A program made the translations under genes and the position numbers. DNA of 32,864 bases from Lachnospiraceae bacterium (GTDB lineage: Bacteria; Bacillota; Clostridia; Lachnospirales; Lachnospiraceae): positions 1-32,864 of the forward strand of contig JAGAPO010000049.1 of NCBI GenBank assembly GCA_017623215.1, in the 5' to 3' direction. Shown one piece after another: positions 16,704 through 25,945 of this stretch; position 1 is the stretch's first letter, and every line of letters begins with the position of its first letter. The notes under the pieces were generated by a model. It worked only from the letters and a program-made list of their open reading frames with translations. It had not been told where the DNA came from and did no database searches.

Positions 16704-18438
16704 AAAGATTCGATATTATTTTAGTAATTACAAATTCAACAGCGTATTCTTTAAAAACCTGACGATGATTCTGGGCGTTGTGATGATACCGATTGTCGGA
16801 ATTCTGTTCCTTGGGTATTACAGCTGCAGGAATATGCAGCAGAACGAGATCCGGGTATACAGTGAGAAAAGTGCGGAAAATATTCTGACAGAGGTGAACC
16901 GAATACTGACGGAAGCAAAGACAGAACTGCTGTATTTCGGAGGAAGTACAGATATCAGGCTATATTTGTATGATAGCCAGCTGGATCAATACTACTACAA
17001 AATCAATAAGATTCTGGAATTGATGACAATGCCGATTATTGCAAAGGATTATGTGGATAGCGTTTTTGTATATGCGGCCTCGAGCGAAACGGTCATAGAC
17101 GCAGGAAAAGGAGCTCTGAAATATGAAAATTATGAGAACAGGGAGATCATAGAATATTACCTGAACCAGAAAGACGAAAAAAGAAAATTTTGTGTGGTAG
17201 ACAACAACGTAAGAGAATATCTCAGGAAGCAGTTAGTGGTATTCTGTGATGTCTATATGGGAAAGGAGATAAAGGGACTATTTGCAATGAGTCTGGATCA
17301 AAAGGAATTGCTGGAGGAGCTTGACATCCCAGAGAAGATTGATTTTTGTATAACGGAGAACGGGAGTGTGATTCTTTCCTCCGATATGTCACTTCTGGAA
17401 AAAAATAAGGAAGAAATTGCATGGTTTGAATCCGGGAATGAGACGGTTATCAAGGAGAATCACTGCATTACGTCTCTTGCGGATGAAGGAACCGGTCTGG
17501 AAATTATCATGCGGATGGATATAAAAAACTATCAGGATCAGCTGAGCTATATGCGTGGATTTGTCTTTGTGTTCCTGCTTGTGATTATGTGGGCAAGCTT
17601 TGGATTCGCCGTCATCATTTCCATCCGGCTTTTTCAGCCGATTGAAAGGATCGCATCCTCGATTCAGCAGTATACCAGTGTTCTAACCGGAGAAAAAGAA
17701 ATGTTCCTGGAGAAGAACGAGTTGGAGTATATCTTAAAATCCATACAAAAGACGGTAAACGCGAAACAGGATATTGAGCAGGAATTGCTGAAGCGTATTG
17801 AACTGCTGAAAAAGGCACAGGCTGTGGCGCTGCAGTCTCAGATTAACCCTCATTTCCTGAACAATGCTCTGGAGACAATCAACTGGACCGCGAGAGATCT
17901 GCTGGGCAATCAGAATGAGATCTCGGAGATGGTGGAGCTGCTGTCAAAAATGTTTCGAATGGCACTTGAAAGCACAGATATTGTAGTTCCGCTCCAGACT
18001 GAGATCGAGCACTGCAAATGCTACCTGAAGCTTCAGGCAAAGAGGTATGAAGACAAATTTGAGGTCATCTGGGATATTGAGCCAAACGTGTATGAGTATA
18101 AAATTATAAGAATCGTGCTTCAACCGTTGCTGGAAAACGCCATTTATCACGGAATTAAGCCTTTAAGCGGCAGGGGAACGATTACAATAAGAGGGAGGGT
18201 GCGGAATGACCGTGTCGAACTCTCCGTGATTGACAACGGAATGGGGATGACACGGGAGCAATTCGAGAAGCTTCAGGTAACCATGAAACAGGAGGAAATC
18301 AAAGAGAGTACGCATATCGGTCTGTCAAATGTGAACCAGAGACTGAAGCTGTATTTCGGAGAAGAATATGAGATGGAGATAGAAAGCAAAATCTCTGAGG
18401 GAACATCGGTTACGATACGGATTACAGGAGAAAAATAA
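16678..18438 (+). CDS. YesM-type sensor histidine kinase
   Basis: 586 residues from GTG 16678, with AAAGG 12 nt upstream; ATG 16696 is an alternative but its purine run nearly touches the codon. Either start overlaps the regulator gene, suggesting coupled translation. Helix 1 is at about 27-48, an extracytoplasmic sensor region runs to about 290, and helix 2 at about 293-316 leads into a HAMP segment. The His-kinase motif QINPHFLNN contains His392, the phosphorylation site. The ATPase N-box is PLLENAIYHG (Asn487) and the G-box is DNGMGM. It is membrane-bound and phosphorylates the adjacent response regulator. The ligand cannot be told from sequence. Confidence 0.95.
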   Translation: MKNLKEMNKKIRYYFSNYKFNSVFFKNLTMILGVVMIPIVGILFLGYYSCRNMQQNEIRVYSEKSAENILTEVNRILTEAKTELLYFGGSTDIRLYLYDSQLDQYYYKINKILELMTMPIIAKDYVDSVFVYAASSETVIDAGKGALKYENYENREIIEYYLNQKDEKRKFCVVDNNVREYLRKQLVVFCDVYMGKEIKGLFAMSLDQKELLEELDIPEKIDFCITENGSVILSSDMSLLEKNKEEIAWFESGNETVIKENHCITSLADEGTGLEIIMRMDIKNYQDQLSYMRGFVFVFLLVIMWASFGFAVIISIRLFQPIERIASSIQQYTSVLTGEKEMFLEKNELEYILKSIQKTVNAKQDIEQELLKRIELLKKAQAVALQSQINPHFLNNALETINWTARDLLGNQNEISEMVELLSKMFRMALESTDIVVPLQTEIEHCKCYLKLQAKRYEDKFEVIWDIEPNVYEYKIIRIVLQPLLENAIYHGIKPLSGRGTITIRGRVRNDRVELSVIDNGMGMTREQFEKLQVTMKQEEIKESTHIGLSNVNQRLKLYFGEEYEMEIESKISEGTSVTIRITGEK

Positions 18439-18443
18439 TGACA

Positions 18444-18486
18444 GGGGCACGAAATGGAAAATGAAAAATCGTGCCCCGTTTTTATT
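18444..18486 (+). terminator. Rho-independent terminator after the kinase gene
   Basis: GGGGCACGA (18444-18452) pairs perfectly with TCGTGCCCC (18469-18477); the loop is 16 nt of A-rich sequence, followed by GTTTTTATT. It separates the two-component genes from the transporter genes. Confidence 0.88.
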
Positions 18487-18495
18487 GATTTGTGT

Positions 18496-18526
18496 CATTT
18501 TAAGAAACCCTTCGCCTTGGTATAAT
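18496..18526 (+). promoter_or_regulatory. Putative promoter of the sugar ABC transporter genes
   Basis: TATAAT (18521-18526) is preceded by TGG, an extended -10. The -35 region is poor (TTTAAG at 18499-18504, 16-nt spacer) and coincides with CATTTTAAGAAAC (18496-18508), a near copy of the segment before the regulator gene. Activation by the YesN-type regulator is a reasonable inference. A palindrome CCTAAATTTAGG (18595-18606) lies in the leader. Confidence 0.55.
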
Positions 18527-18644
18527 GAAACCCATAAAAGAGAAGATAATCTGTGATAACAAAGATTTCGAAACAGCACATGTGTGTTCGGATGCCTAAA
18601 TTTAGGGCTGTCGGCGGGAGATTGATTGGGAAAGGAAGGGTGCT

Positions 18645-19571
18645 ATGAAGGAAAAAAAAAGAATCAGAAAAAAAGGTTTTTTGGACAATGTACAGCTAAT
18701 ATCATTGGCGCTTCCAGCGGTTGTTTTATTGGCGATTTTTTCTTACTGGCCCATGTTCGGAATTGTTCTGGCATTTAAAGATTATAAAGCTTCCAAAGGT
18801 ATTTGGGGAAGTCCGTGGGCAAAGTTAAAGAATTTTGAATTCTTTTTTCGATCGCAGGATTTGACCCGGATTTTGAGAAATACATTGGTGTTAAACTTTC
18901 TGTTCATTATCGTTGGAATTGTATGCGCGGTTTTGTTTGCCCTGGTGATGTTCGAAGTGAAAAAAGCAAGCCATGTAAAAGCTTATCAGACCGTCGCTAT
19001 CCTGCCGAGCTTTCTGTCCTGGATTGCGGTTGGATATATTGTGTATGCTCTGTTGGAGCCTACGAAAGGAATCCTCAACCGTATCATAGAGGCGTTTGGA
19101 GCCGAGGGGATCTCGTGGTATACGGAAGCCTCCTACTGGCCTGTTATTCTGCTGATTGTCAGCCTTTGGAAGAGTGTTGGGTTGGGAAGTATCATATATT
19201 ACGCTGCACTGATGGGAGTAGATAATGATTTGTCCGAGGCGGCGAAGATTGACGGAGCCAACAAGCTGCAGCAGACATGGTATGTTTCGATTCCGCAGAT
19301 TATACCTGTTATTATGATTCGCTTTATTATGAGCGTTGGAGGAATCTTCCGTTCGGACTTTGGACTATTTTATAATGTAACCAGAAACATAGGAGCTCTT
19401 TATTCTACAACAGACGTTATTGACACATATGTATATCGGGCTCTGATGGTGCAGGGAAATATTGGAATGTCCAGCGCGGTTAGTGTCTTCCAGTCAGTTG
19501 TATGTCTGATAACGCTGTTGGTGACGAACGGAATTGTAAGAAAAGTATCACCGGATAATTCGTTGTTTTAG
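18645..19571 (+). CDS. Carbohydrate ABC transporter permease (LplB/UgpA type)
   Basis: 308 residues with six predicted transmembrane segments. After a basic N-terminus, the first helix begins near VQLISLALPAVVLLAIFSYW. The cytoplasmic EAA loop reads EAAKIDGANKLQQTWYVSIPQIIP, which contacts the ATPase. This is a CUT1-family inner-membrane subunit of the LplB/YteP kind. It forms a heterodimer with the next gene product. Its TAG stop lies within TTTTAGGAGG, so it overlaps the ribosome site of the second permease, a sign of coupled translation. Upstream regulator genes and the downstream GH20 gene suggest import of an oligosaccharide; the actual sugar is not evident. Confidence 0.94.
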   Translation: MKEKKRIRKKGFLDNVQLISLALPAVVLLAIFSYWPMFGIVLAFKDYKASKGIWGSPWAKLKNFEFFFRSQDLTRILRNTLVLNFLFIIVGIVCAVLFALVMFEVKKASHVKAYQTVAILPSFLSWIAVGYIVYALLEPTKGILNRIIEAFGAEGISWYTEASYWPVILLIVSLWKSVGLGSIIYYAALMGVDNDLSEAAKIDGANKLQQTWYVSIPQIIPVIMIRFIMSVGGIFRSDFGLFYNVTRNIGALYSTTDVIDTYVYRALMVQGNIGMSSAVSVFQSVVCLITLLVTNGIVRKVSPDNSLF

Positions 19572-19582
19572 GAGGTGCTTGG

Positions 19583-20485
19583 ATGAAAAAAAGCAGGGAA
19601 ACGCAGAAAAGAAAGCAGGAAAAAACCAGCCTGCCGGTACATATCTTCTTCCTTTTGTTTGGATTGATATGCCTGATTCCATTCATAACGGTAGTGTCCG
19701 CGTCTTTTTCGAGCGAGCTCGATCTGGCTCGCTACGGCTTTCGCGTATTGCCGAAGAAATGGGATCTTACGGCATACAAATATTTGTTTGAGAATCCCAA
19801 GATGGTTTTGAATGCTTATGGGGTAACGATATTTATTACAGTGGTGGGAACCGTCTTTGGCGTGCTTTTTATGGCAATGGTTGCCTTTTGTCTGGCAAGA
19901 AGCAGTATGAAGTTAAAATCCGTGCTGACCTTCTACATCTATTTTCCGACCCTCTTCAGCGGAGGCCTGACTGCAAGTTATATCATTAACACGCAGTATT
20001 TGAATTTGACGAACAGTCTTGCAGCATTGGTTGCGCCAGGGCTAATTAATATCTTTAATGTTTTTATGATAAGGACATTCCTGAAGCAGCAGCCCGCTTC
20101 CCTGTTCGAAGCAGCAAAGATTGATGGAGCCAGCGAATATGCTATCTTTTTTCGGATCGCCCTGCCTCTGGCAAAACCGGTGCTTGCCACCGTAGCATTT
20201 CTGACCGCTTTGGATAAGTGGAATGAGTGGTATAACTCTATGTTGTATATCAGGGATAATGACAAGATTACGCTGCAGCATATGCTGCAGAGAATGATGA
20301 ACAACATTAATGTATTGATGGAGAATATGGATAATATTCCGATGGGCGTGAATCTGGCTGATATTCCGGGAGAGAATCTGCGAATGGCAATGCTGATCGT
20401 ATCAATCGGCCCCATGATGTGCTTCTTCCCGTTCTTTCAGAAGTATTTTACAAAAGGAATGACGGTTGGAGCAATAAAGGGGTAA
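19583..20485 (+). CDS. Carbohydrate ABC transporter permease (LplC/YtcP type)
   Basis: 300 residues with about six transmembrane helices. A basic, Lys-rich N-terminus leads into the first helix IFFLLFGLICLIPFITVVSASF. The EAA loop is EAAKIDGASEYAIFFRIALPLAKPV. The late WNEWYNSMLYIRD segment and ending FFQKYFTKGMTVGAIKG are typical of the second permease in Lpl/Ytc-type CUT1 systems. AGGAGGTG overlaps the end of the preceding gene. It pairs with the first permease to form the translocation channel. No ATPase gene lies in the cluster, so a shared MsmK-like ATPase elsewhere is expected. Confidence 0.94.
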   Translation: MKKSRETQKRKQEKTSLPVHIFFLLFGLICLIPFITVVSASFSSELDLARYGFRVLPKKWDLTAYKYLFENPKMVLNAYGVTIFITVVGTVFGVLFMAMVAFCLARSSMKLKSVLTFYIYFPTLFSGGLTASYIINTQYLNLTNSLAALVAPGLINIFNVFMIRTFLKQQPASLFEAAKIDGASEYAIFFRIALPLAKPVLATVAFLTALDKWNEWYNSMLYIRDNDKITLQHMLQRMMNNINVLMENMDNIPMGVNLADIPGENLRMAMLIVSIGPMMCFFPFFQKYFTKGMTVGAIKG

Positions 20486-20567
20486 TGAATCGGAATCTAT
20501 AGAAGGAATCCGTTTTGGATGACTTCTGTATGATAGAGAAAAGCAAAAACAAAAGGAGGTAAGAGCA

Positions 20568-22028
20568 ATGAAAAAAAGAATCGTTGCAGTTATGATGGCT
20601 GTGCTGATGGGGATCAGCGCATTTGCAGGCTGTGGCAAGGGAAATTCGTCCGACCAAGCAAAAGGAACGAATCAGGAAGGAAACAAAGAACCGGAAACGG
20701 TAAAATGGCTGTTATTCGGTACGGAACCGGAAGACCATGATATGGTTATGGAAGAACTCAATAAGCTTCTTGTTGAAAAGATCAATGTAAAGCTGGATCT
20801 GGAATGGATTGCGGAAAGTGAGTACGAAACCAGAGTAAAGTTAGCGGTCTCCTCCGGTGAGGATTTTGACCTGTTATGGGTTTCAAACTGGATGAATCAG
20901 TTTAATGAGTACGTAGCAGAGGAAGCGCTTATGCCTCTGAACGATTTGATTGAAGAGTATGGTCAGGGAATTGATGAGACCCTTGAGGACTGGGTCCTGA
21001 ATTTCGGTACAGTAGGTGATACAATATATGCAATTCCATGTCTGCAGATTCTGGCAAATCAGCGCTGCGTTATGGTTCAGAAGGATCTGGTAGAGAAGTA
21101 TAATCTGGATACAAGTCCGGTAGAGGATTATCGGGATCTTGAAGGTATATTAGAGATAATTAAGCAGAATGAACCCGATATCATTCCGATGCGTGCGAAT
21201 GTGAAGCCGGAAGTGACTCATTATGAAAGTCTTGTGGCAGCAGAAATTTGGATATCAATGACGGACAGCAGTGCTACTCCGATTGAGGATGATTCGGTGA
21301 CGTGGGAAGCTGCTAAGTTAAAGCGTGAATGGTTTGACAAGGGTTATATCAGAGAGGATGTAGCAACGATAACGGATGATTCCGGTGATGCTAAGGCGGG
21401 GCGTTACGCAGTAATGACAGAGGCCTATAAGCCCGGAATAGAAGCAGCAATGGCGGATGCGTATGGCATAGAGTGTGTTGCGATTCCGATTGGAAATCCC
21501 TATGTATCCGCTACTGCGGGACAGGCAACCATGATTGCAATGAATGTGAATTCCGAGCGTCCGGAAGCTGCGATGAAGTTATTCAATTGCGTATACACGG
21601 ATGAAGAAGTATTCAATATGCTGTTATTTGGAATTGAGAATGTTCACTATAAGAAGGTTGCGGACAACCGTGCAGAGTTCGTAGAGAATACCAAGTATAG
21701 TATGTCCAGTAAGGCGTGGGAGATTGGCAATCAGTTCCTGGCATGGTATATTCCGGGACAGGCAGATGGAACCTGGGAAGAGACCGATCAAATGAATAAG
21801 AACTCCATCGTATCTCCGCTCCAGGGATTTATATTTGACTCTACCGGAGTCCAGGCTGAGCTGGCTCAGATCGCAGCCGTAATAACAGAGTATGAGAATT
21901 ATATGTATACGGCGGAGGATTTGGAGAAGACGCATAAGGAATACTTTGAAAAGCTAAAAACTGCCGGACGTGATACCGTGCTGGAAGAGCTGAAGAAGCA
22001 GATTGAAGAATGGAAGGCCGGAAAGTAG
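20568..22028 (+). CDS. Extracellular sugar-binding lipoprotein of the ABC transporter
   Basis: 486 residues. A signal peptide ends in the lipobox AFAGC, so Cys22 would be lipidated and the protein anchored to the outer face of the membrane. A short Ser/Asn/Glu-rich linker follows. The mature part has the features of a family 1 solute-binding protein of the Lpl/Ytc subgroup (VKWLLFGTEPEDHDMVMEELNK near the start, and the late motif SPLQGFIFDSTGVQAELAQIAAVITEYE). It captures an oligosaccharide and delivers it to the two permeases. AGGAGG precedes the ATG. The gene is 82 nt after the second permease and lies in the same transcription unit. Confidence 0.95.
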   Translation: MKKRIVAVMMAVLMGISAFAGCGKGNSSDQAKGTNQEGNKEPETVKWLLFGTEPEDHDMVMEELNKLLVEKINVKLDLEWIAESEYETRVKLAVSSGEDFDLLWVSNWMNQFNEYVAEEALMPLNDLIEEYGQGIDETLEDWVLNFGTVGDTIYAIPCLQILANQRCVMVQKDLVEKYNLDTSPVEDYRDLEGILEIIKQNEPDIIPMRANVKPEVTHYESLVAAEIWISMTDSSATPIEDDSVTWEAAKLKREWFDKGYIREDVATITDDSGDAKAGRYAVMTEAYKPGIEAAMADAYGIECVAIPIGNPYVSATAGQATMIAMNVNSERPEAAMKLFNCVYTDEEVFNMLLFGIENVHYKKVADNRAEFVENTKYSMSSKAWEIGNQFLAWYIPGQADGTWEETDQMNKNSIVSPLQGFIFDSTGVQAELAQIAAVITEYENYMYTAEDLEKTHKEYFEKLKTAGRDTVLEELKKQIEEWKAGK

Positions 22029-22309
22029 TCATTGTGTGAACATCGTATCTGCAGCAGGATAGCTGACGGACAATGGGCTCGCAGCTGCCGGGAGAAAGCT
22101 CCGGCAATTAACATAATAAGACGGGCCAAAGTAACAAAATCACTCGAAAGTAAAAATATTCCCCCTACCTGTACCCCTTTTTCAAAGGTATAATAAACGT
22201 ACAGGACGGAGTTGAAAAACAGACAGGGCATCTGACAAGTTCGTTTGTCAGATGCCCCGTTCTGTTTTCCGAAGGAGCGAAGAGAAAATACGAAAAGGAG
22301 GACATTTTT
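22029..22309 (+). other. Intergenic region before GH20 with -10 box and hairpins
   Basis: 281 nt. A bulged 8-bp hairpin (22086-22106) without a T-tract follows the binding-protein gene. A TATAAT box (22189-22194) has no recognisable -35; C-rich sequence lies upstream. Fifteen or so bases after the expected start, the long hairpin 22216-22268 begins. AAAAGGAGG precedes the GH20 ATG. Confidence 0.6.
22216..22268 (+). terminator. Large hairpin in the GH20 leader (terminator or attenuator)
   Basis: GGGCATCTGACAA (22226-22238) pairs perfectly with 22245-22257 around a 6-nt loop. Outside a small internal loop AAAACAGA (22216-22223) pairs with TCTGTTTT (22261-22268), whose last four bases give a short T-tract. 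It lies between a TATAAT box and the GH20 ribosome site, so it can end upstream transcripts and also limit GH20 mRNA. Confidence 0.65.
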
Positions 22310-24094
22310 ATGACAGTCATTCCGGAACTGCGGGAATGCAGAACCTGCGAACAGAAAATTACGTTTCATACCGGGTATCGTTTTGAATTCGGGAAAGGTG
22401 TATATAACTCAGTCGCAGCCTACCTGAACACATTTACCACTCAGGACGATGCCGCACCGCACGCGATTATATACGAGAGCGATAACCGTCTTGGTGAGGA
22501 AGAATACCGACTCGACATCGACGAAGATATTCACATCACATCAAAGGGGGAAAAAGGAGCATTCCGAGCGACATCAAGCTTAAAGCAGCTGATGCGGCAG
22601 AAAACTGTGTTCAGGCAGCGAATTCACGATTATCCGGACATCCCGAACCGCGGCCTGATGCTCGACATCAGCAGAGGAAAGGTTCCGAAGCTTGAGAATT
22701 TGTATCAGCTCGCGGATATCTTAAGCGACTTAAAATACAACCAGCTGCAGCTTTATATGGACGCTCCGGTCTTTGAATATCAGCATTATGAAGCATACTG
22801 CACGGATGTCATTTCGGTTCAGGAATTAAAGCGCTTTCAGCAATATTGCGCGAGCCGTTTTATCGAGCTGGTTCCGAATCAGAACAGCTTCGGCCACATG
22901 TCCAACTGGCTGAAGCATTCGGAGCTTGCGCCGCTTGGAATCACGCCCGACGACGGGAGCAGGCCCAATACGCTCAATCCGCTGGACGAAAGAGCGGTGG
23001 ACTTCGTGGATAGCCTGTATTCGGATTTGCTGCCGCTGCACGAATCCGATAAGGTGAACATCGGAATGGACGAAACCTTTTCCCTTGGAATGGGACAGAC
23101 CAGAGAGGCCTGCAGGACCTATGGGGCGGAAACGGTCTATGTGGAATACCTGAACAAGCTGATTTCGATTGCCAATACCAAATACCACAAGACTCCCATG
23201 TTCTGGGATGACATGGTAATCGAGAAAGAAAAAGCGTTCGACAAGGTGGATCCTGAGAGCATCGTCATGGTCTGGGGCTATGAGGCAGAATGGCCCTATG
23301 CGGGAAGATGTGCGTTTTTGAAGGAAAAGGGAAGGAGATTCTACACCTGTCCGTCAACCGCCACCTTTGGAAGTATAACGGGGCGTTTTGATAATATGAT
23401 ATATAATGTTGAGTCAGCTGCGAAAGCCTGCATTGCATACGGGGGTGAAGGGCTGCTGATGACCGAATGGGGCGACGGCGGACATCCGCAGTTCCTGGTT
23501 ATGAGCTTCATTCCGCTGATCTTTGCCGCGTGCTGCTCCTGGAATTACAATCCGGGAAGAGAGGCGACGCCGAAAGCTCACCTCGCCTATGATAAATCAC
23601 AGGATATCATCCGGCACTGTGAGGCCTACGCGGACGAGTTCCTCTTCGGAGCCAAGGGAATCGGACGACTTCTTCATAAAATGGCGAACTACTACCTGGT
23701 TGAGAATCATAACAAATGGAGCGGCACCTATACCCTTTCCGAGGCCTGTGCCCTTGCAGCAGGGAAGGAAAGCTACCTGGATCTGTCAACGGCTTCCATG
23801 ATAGAGCAGTATATGCTTGCAATCAAAAAGGAGCTTGTACAATACGCGGAGACCGTGCCGTATCTGGACGATATCAAATGCAACTGCGATATGGTAATTC
23901 TTTTTGCGAGATTCATACAGTATAAACGGAACGGGGAAAATAACGAATTAAATTCTGCATTAAGAGAGGAAATGATAGAAGTAAAAGAACGTTTCCTGAC
24001 TCTATGGTGCAGGAATAATAGGACTGCGGGCAGCGAACTCTTTGTCGGAGTATTGGAACGGCTGATCGGGAGCCTGGCCGAGGAGCAATTATAA
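22310..24094 (+). CDS. GH20-type beta-N-acetylhexosaminidase
   Basis: 594 residues, no signal peptide, so cytoplasmic. The N-terminal ~105 residues fit a GH20b-like domain. The TIM barrel starts at YPDIPNRGLMLDISRGKVP, passes LVPNQNSFGHMSNWL, and reaches the catalytic pair in VNIGMDETFSLG, Asp254 and Glu255. In GH20 the Glu is the acid and the Asp orients the substrate 2-acetamido group. Later barrel motifs are MFWDDMV, VMVWGYEAEWP and LMTEWGDGGHP. It would release terminal GlcNAc or GalNAc from oligosaccharides brought in by the adjacent transporter, as in mucin or milk-glycan use. AAAAGGAGG sets the start. Transcription appears separately controlled from the transporter. Confidence 0.9.
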   Translation: MTVIPELRECRTCEQKITFHTGYRFEFGKGVYNSVAAYLNTFTTQDDAAPHAIIYESDNRLGEEEYRLDIDEDIHITSKGEKGAFRATSSLKQLMRQKTVFRQRIHDYPDIPNRGLMLDISRGKVPKLENLYQLADILSDLKYNQLQLYMDAPVFEYQHYEAYCTDVISVQELKRFQQYCASRFIELVPNQNSFGHMSNWLKHSELAPLGITPDDGSRPNTLNPLDERAVDFVDSLYSDLLPLHESDKVNIGMDETFSLGMGQTREACRTYGAETVYVEYLNKLISIANTKYHKTPMFWDDMVIEKEKAFDKVDPESIVMVWGYEAEWPYAGRCAFLKEKGRRFYTCPSTATFGSITGRFDNMIYNVESAAKACIAYGGEGLLMTEWGDGGHPQFLVMSFIPLIFAACCSWNYNPGREATPKAHLAYDKSQDIIRHCEAYADEFLFGAKGIGRLLHKMANYYLVENHNKWSGTYTLSEACALAAGKESYLDLSTASMIEQYMLAIKKELVQYAETVPYLDDIKCNCDMVILFARFIQYKRNGENNELNSALREEMIEVKERFLTLWCRNNRTAGSELFVGVLERLIGSLAEEQL

Positions 24095-24160
24095 AAGCGG
24101 AATCGTTGTCGGCTTTGCGGCCTTTATCTCTGCCCCAAGTGGACGGGATAAAAAACTACA

Positions 24161-24189
24161 TTGTATATTGAGAAAATCCATGGTAAAAT
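24161..24189 (+). promoter_or_regulatory. Sigma-A promoter of the second MATE gene
   Basis: TTGTAT (24161-24166), 17-nt spacer, TAAAAT (24184-24189), with TGG just before the -10 box (extended -10). Confidence 0.7.
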
Positions 24190-24260
24190 AGATGGAAGAA
24201 AAATGAAAAAGAAGGAAGAGTGCAATCAAAAAGCGAATGACGAAAGGGGAGGAGAACACC

Positions 24261-25688
24261 ATGGGAGCAGAGAAAAAGTCCGTATTTGCAAAGATAGCCG
24301 CCTTTTTTACCGTGAGGGGAATGATGAAAGGCAAGAGCACGCTCGGTGAGGTTCCGACAACAAAGGACGCCTATACCAATTTCTTTAAGGTAGCGTGGCC
24401 GTCGGCTATTGAGTCGCTGCTTGTCGGGCTGGTTGGCTCCGTTGACACGATGATGGTAGGAACGTTAGGAGAGGGGGCAATTGCAGCGGTTGGAATCACT
24501 AATCAGCCCAAGTTCATCCTGCTTGCGTTGATATTCTCATTGAACGTTGGAGTTACGGCGGTCGTATCGAGAAGAAAGGGGCAGAACGACAGGGAGGGAG
24601 CGAACCGGGTCCTCAGAGTCTGCATTTTACTGTCCGGTCTGATATCCATGACAACCTCGGCGCTTGGGTTCCTGTTTGCAAAACCGATCTTGCTGTTCGC
24701 GGGTGCGCAGCAGGACTATTTGGTGGACGCGGAGATCTATTTTCGGATATTGGTAGTCAGTCTGTTCTTCACCGCACTGAATCTGACCATTAATGCGGCG
24801 CAGAGAGGTGTCGGTAAGACAAAGATTTCGATGAGAACGAATGTAATCGCCAACGTCGTGAATCTGATATTCAACTACCTGCTGATTAACGGAGTCGGCT
24901 TCTTTCCGAAGCTTGGGGTCGCGGGTGCTGCGATTGCAACGTGCCTCGGTGCGATGGCGGCCTGTGCGATCTCCTTTCTCACCTTGCTGCAGAAGAACGG
25001 GTATCTTTCCTTCTTTTATAAATGTTCCTGGAAGATTACCAGGACCATTATCGCTCCGGTGTTCAAGGTATCGAGCAGTGCGTTTGTCGAACAGGTATTT
25101 ATGCGAATCGGATTTTTACTGTACGCGGTGATTGTTGCAAGACTCGGAACGACGCCCTATGCGACGCATTTAATATGTATGAATATCATTAGTCTGTCTT
25201 TCTGCTTCGGCGATGGGTTCGGAATTGCGGCTTCGGCGTTGGTTGGGCAGAACCTTGGCGCGAAGAGGCCGGATCTGTCCATGCTGTATGGAAAGGTTGG
25301 TCAAAGAATTGCGTTTCTGGTATCGACGGTGTTGTTCTTTATCTTTATATTTGGAAGAACCTTCCTGATAACTTTGTTCAGCAGGGAGCCGGAGATTATT
25401 GCGCTGGGTGCGCAGATTATGATTATCGTGGCATTTTCCACGCACGCGCAGAGCTCGCAGGTCGTACTGTCGGGCTGCTTAAGAGGTGCCGGCGATACCC
25501 GCTTCGTCGCGCTCGTATCGATCCTCAGTATCGCGCTGATTCGTCCGAGTCTTACCTGGCTGCTATGCTTCCCGCTTGGCATGGGATTGATTGGAGCCTG
25601 GGTAACGCTGATCATTGATCAGTTCCTACGTTTTATTTGCAGCTACATGCGATTTAACAGCGGAAAATGGCAGAAGATTTCGCTGTAG
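24261..25688 (+). CDS. MATE family efflux transporter (second copy)
   Basis: 475 residues from ATG 24261, chosen because GGGGAGGAG lies 6-8 nt upstream; an in-frame ATG at 24237 has no good ribosome site. About 12 hydrophobic segments follow a ~45-residue hydrophilic start. WPSAIESLLVGLVGSVDTMMVGTLG and the second-half repeat are characteristic of MATE proteins. It exports drugs or metabolites by cation antiport. It is only distantly similar to the - strand MATE in this window, so it is not a recent duplication. It has its own promoter, and its neighbours do not identify a substrate. Confidence 0.92.
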   Translation: MGAEKKSVFAKIAAFFTVRGMMKGKSTLGEVPTTKDAYTNFFKVAWPSAIESLLVGLVGSVDTMMVGTLGEGAIAAVGITNQPKFILLALIFSLNVGVTAVVSRRKGQNDREGANRVLRVCILLSGLISMTTSALGFLFAKPILLFAGAQQDYLVDAEIYFRILVVSLFFTALNLTINAAQRGVGKTKISMRTNVIANVVNLIFNYLLINGVGFFPKLGVAGAAIATCLGAMAACAISFLTLLQKNGYLSFFYKCSWKITRTIIAPVFKVSSSAFVEQVFMRIGFLLYAVIVARLGTTPYATHLICMNIISLSFCFGDGFGIAASALVGQNLGAKRPDLSMLYGKVGQRIAFLVSTVLFFIFIFGRTFLITLFSREPEIIALGAQIMIIVAFSTHAQSSQVVLSGCLRGAGDTRFVALVSILSIALIRPSLTWLLCFPLGMGLIGAWVTLIIDQFLRFICSYMRFNSGKWQKISL

Positions 25689-25826
25689 CGCTAAAAGGGC
25701 CCTGAGGCAGGGAACGCCGAAGGAATATGGGACAGGCTGCCGGGGCAGCGGCCATTGATTTGGGGGGTGACCAGATTGAGATAGATATTCGCGTTTCAAA
25801 AGACATTGTTCTGCCTTGCCTTGTAG

Positions 25827-25855
25827 TTGCAATTTTAGGGAACGCATGATACAAT
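25827..25855 (+). promoter_or_regulatory. Sigma-A promoter of deoD
   Basis: TTGCAA (25827-25832), 17-nt spacer, TACAAT (25850-25855). The deoD ribosome site AAAGGAG follows about 75 nt downstream. Confidence 0.75.
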
Positions 25856-25945
25856 AATAGGGAGCGACGGAAAGAGATAGAGAGCATGGGTAATTCTATC
25901 GCCGTCATGGAAGTAACAGGACAGAGCGGAAAGGAGTAATGTATC

